The position numbers and the translations under genes are program-made. From Erythrophleum ivorense (Eukaryota > Streptophyta > Magnoliopsida > Fabales > Fabaceae): a stretch of DNA of 64,000 nucleotides. Positions 62,552 through 64,000 of the stretch are shown piece after piece. Under the pieces are notes generated by a model. It saw only the letters and a list, made by a program, of their open reading frames with translations. It ran no database searches and was not told the DNA's origin. Position 1 is the first letter of the stretch, and every line of letters starts with the position of its first letter. The stretch lies in contig JAIUCV010000002.1 of assembly GCA_026724425.1 (NCBI GenBank), positions 7,445,001 to 7,509,000 on the forward strand, given 5' to 3'.

Positions 62552-62733
62552 ATGGCGAGGGAGAAGATCAAGATCAAGAAAATCGACAACGTAACGGCGA
62601 GGCAGGTGACATTCTCAAAGAGGAGGCGAGGGCTCATAAAGAAAGCTGAAGAGCTTTCTGTGCTTTGTGATGCTGAGGTTGGTCTCATTATTTTCTCTGC
62701 TACAGGGAAGCTCTTTGATTATGCCAACTCCAG
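62552..62733 (+). CDS. AGL24: SVP/AGL24-clade MADS-box transcription factor, first coding exon (partial)
   Basis: MIKC-type MADS-domain regulator of flowering or dormancy timing; the clade includes SVP, AGL24, JOINTLESS and the DAM genes. Exon 1 encodes 60 codons plus two bases and ends in a GT donor (CCAG|GTATTTG), the usual exon-1 length of MIKC genes. The protein begins MAREKIKIKKIDNVTARQVT and continues through the complete MADS DNA-binding region (SKRRRGLIKKAEELSVLCDA) to GKLFDYANSR. The MAREKI start and IDN.TARQVTFSKRRRG block are typical of the StMADS11 (SVP/AGL24) clade. The I, K and C regions lie beyond the right edge; intron 1 exceeds 1.26 kb. Adjacency to AP4M and UBP16, as at Arabidopsis AGL24, favours AGL24 over SVP, but the MADS domain alone cannot separate them. 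Confidence 0.9.
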
Positions 62734-64000
62734 GTATTTGCACTATTCTAACTTCTCTGAGATCCCTCGGAAGCACTTAGCATATATAATATTAGTGATT
62801 TTATGAATCATGAGCACTCAATAATTTCTAATATTTTGTCCATTTGATTATATTTATTATTAAGATTATACTTATAAATAATATTAAGAGTTATTAGTTA
62901 TTAAATAAATTAATATTTTAAGCAGTTAAACATAAAATAATTTTTTTTGTTTAATGGTTATTGCGTTATTTATTGTGATTAATGATAAACCCATGTGTAT
63001 CATATCATCACTTACTTATGTAATGTAGAAAATATTTATTGTCATTCATAATTTAATAAATACATAAATTTTTTGTTTAAAATTTAACGATCAATTCTTT
63101 TTAATAAAAATTGAGCGAGTATCGAAAATAATAATATATGTGTCTTGCGTTTTCAATGGATGTTCTTAATTCTTATGCTGTAATTGTGCCTCTCTCATAT
63201 CCTGATCTCTTCCGAGTTCCTATGTCAGTGTGTGTGATGGAGGGGGAGAGAAAGGATCAGAAACCTCGTATCACCCGCTTTCTTTTATTGTTTTTATGGA
63301 AATGTAGTAGTTTTTTCAAGGTAGAGATGAGAAATTTAAAAAATGAAAAATAGATTATGTAATTCCTAGGTCTTCTATGTTTACGGCTGCTTTTCCACAA
63401 ATAAACATCTACTTTATTTAGAACTCAAACCCATTTCTAAAAGTTTAAAATCAATACACATATTCAATATTGTGACCCAAAGAAAAGGCCTAACTGAAAA
63501 TATGATCAAAATTTATTTTGATCCCTTCTAGAAAATAATGATGGATTTAGGTTCGGGAGGCGTAGATTATAATTAATTTAACTTGAACTTGTGTAAATTT
63601 ACGGCTGATTCGGTGAGGACTTATATATTGAGCTCTCTGTGTGATATGGTGAGGGAGTTTGCTGGTTTCCATGAGGTCTTGGTTAAAACCTATTTTGTTC
63701 TGTATTTAAAAAAAAAATGGTATCAGTGTCTATAGATAAAGAAATTTGATGGATAATATCACATACACAACACACTTCATTGAGTTCATTCTATTGAACT
63801 ATTTTATCCTATTAGATGAAAATATTGGGTTGGGTTTACTTAATGATATTAATTATCTAACCCGTGCAAAGAACTCGTAATTATAGAAGTTATTTTTTAA
63901 CGCATGATCTATATATCTGGCGTCGTTGAATACGGGAGTGATTTATGATATTACATATCGTATCTCCTGCTATAGCTGGCACCCGTTTTCTTCTGTGAAG
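62734..64000 (+). other. First intron of the MADS-box gene (continues past window)
   Basis: AT-rich sequence without a readable second MIKC exon up to the edge. Large first introns with regulatory content are common in this gene clade. Confidence 0.6.

Overview
This is a stretch of plant nuclear DNA, almost certainly from a eudicot. The genes are split by short AT-rich introns with GT-AG borders, the intergenic DNA is AT-rich with many (AT)n tracts, and every gene family recognised is a land-plant family. No species can be named from the sequence alone. Gene models were built by hand: splice sites were read from GT/AG borders, and the reading phase closes across every junction.

Layout, left to right. 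(1) 1-5000: an AT-rich, satellite-like tandem array (unit about 270 bp), a 74-bp tandem duplication and a 200-bp MITE-like element. (2) 6154-18682 (+): an 11-exon UBP16-type ubiquitin protease with a membrane anchor, a MYND zinc finger and a USP domain. Its seventh intron carries a complete but decayed antisense Ty3/gypsy chromovirus (9707-15047, TSD ATATC). A 290-bp tandem duplication starts at its stop codon. (3) 24953-25660 (-): an intronless AT-hook/PPC (AHL) protein, with a large direct repeat upstream. (4) 31017-37624 (-): a 13-exon AP-4 complex mu subunit of 451 codons. (5) 41111-42014 (-): a two-exon bHLH factor. (6) 48169-50559 (-): a seven-exon small PWWP-domain protein. (7) 55029-56015 (-): an intronless J-domain protein with a zinc-ribbon-like cluster and a C-terminal AT-hook. 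(8) 56115-57145: a 1.03-kb element with 149-bp inverted repeats enclosing a broken fragment of a chloroplast lumenal (PsbP-domain-like) gene. (9) 62552-end (+): the first coding exon of an SVP/AGL24-clade MADS-box gene, with a 5'-UTR intron and a perfect CArG box upstream.

The genes do not form one pathway. UBP16, AP4M and AGL24 are immediate neighbours in Arabidopsis (from memory At4g24560, At4g24550, At4g24540). Finding all three here in the same order, with AHL, bHLH, PWWP and J-domain genes between them, indicates a conserved ancestral block and supports reading the last gene as the AGL24/SVP orthologue.

The most unusual structure is the gene-fragment-carrying inverted-repeat element 100 bp upstream of the J-domain start codon. 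Others of note are the antisense retroelement inside UBP16, the stop-codon-anchored tandem duplication, and a 15-nt G-tract (on the transcript) next to a 3' splice site in AP4M. No prokaryotic-type system, CRISPR array or rRNA gene was seen.
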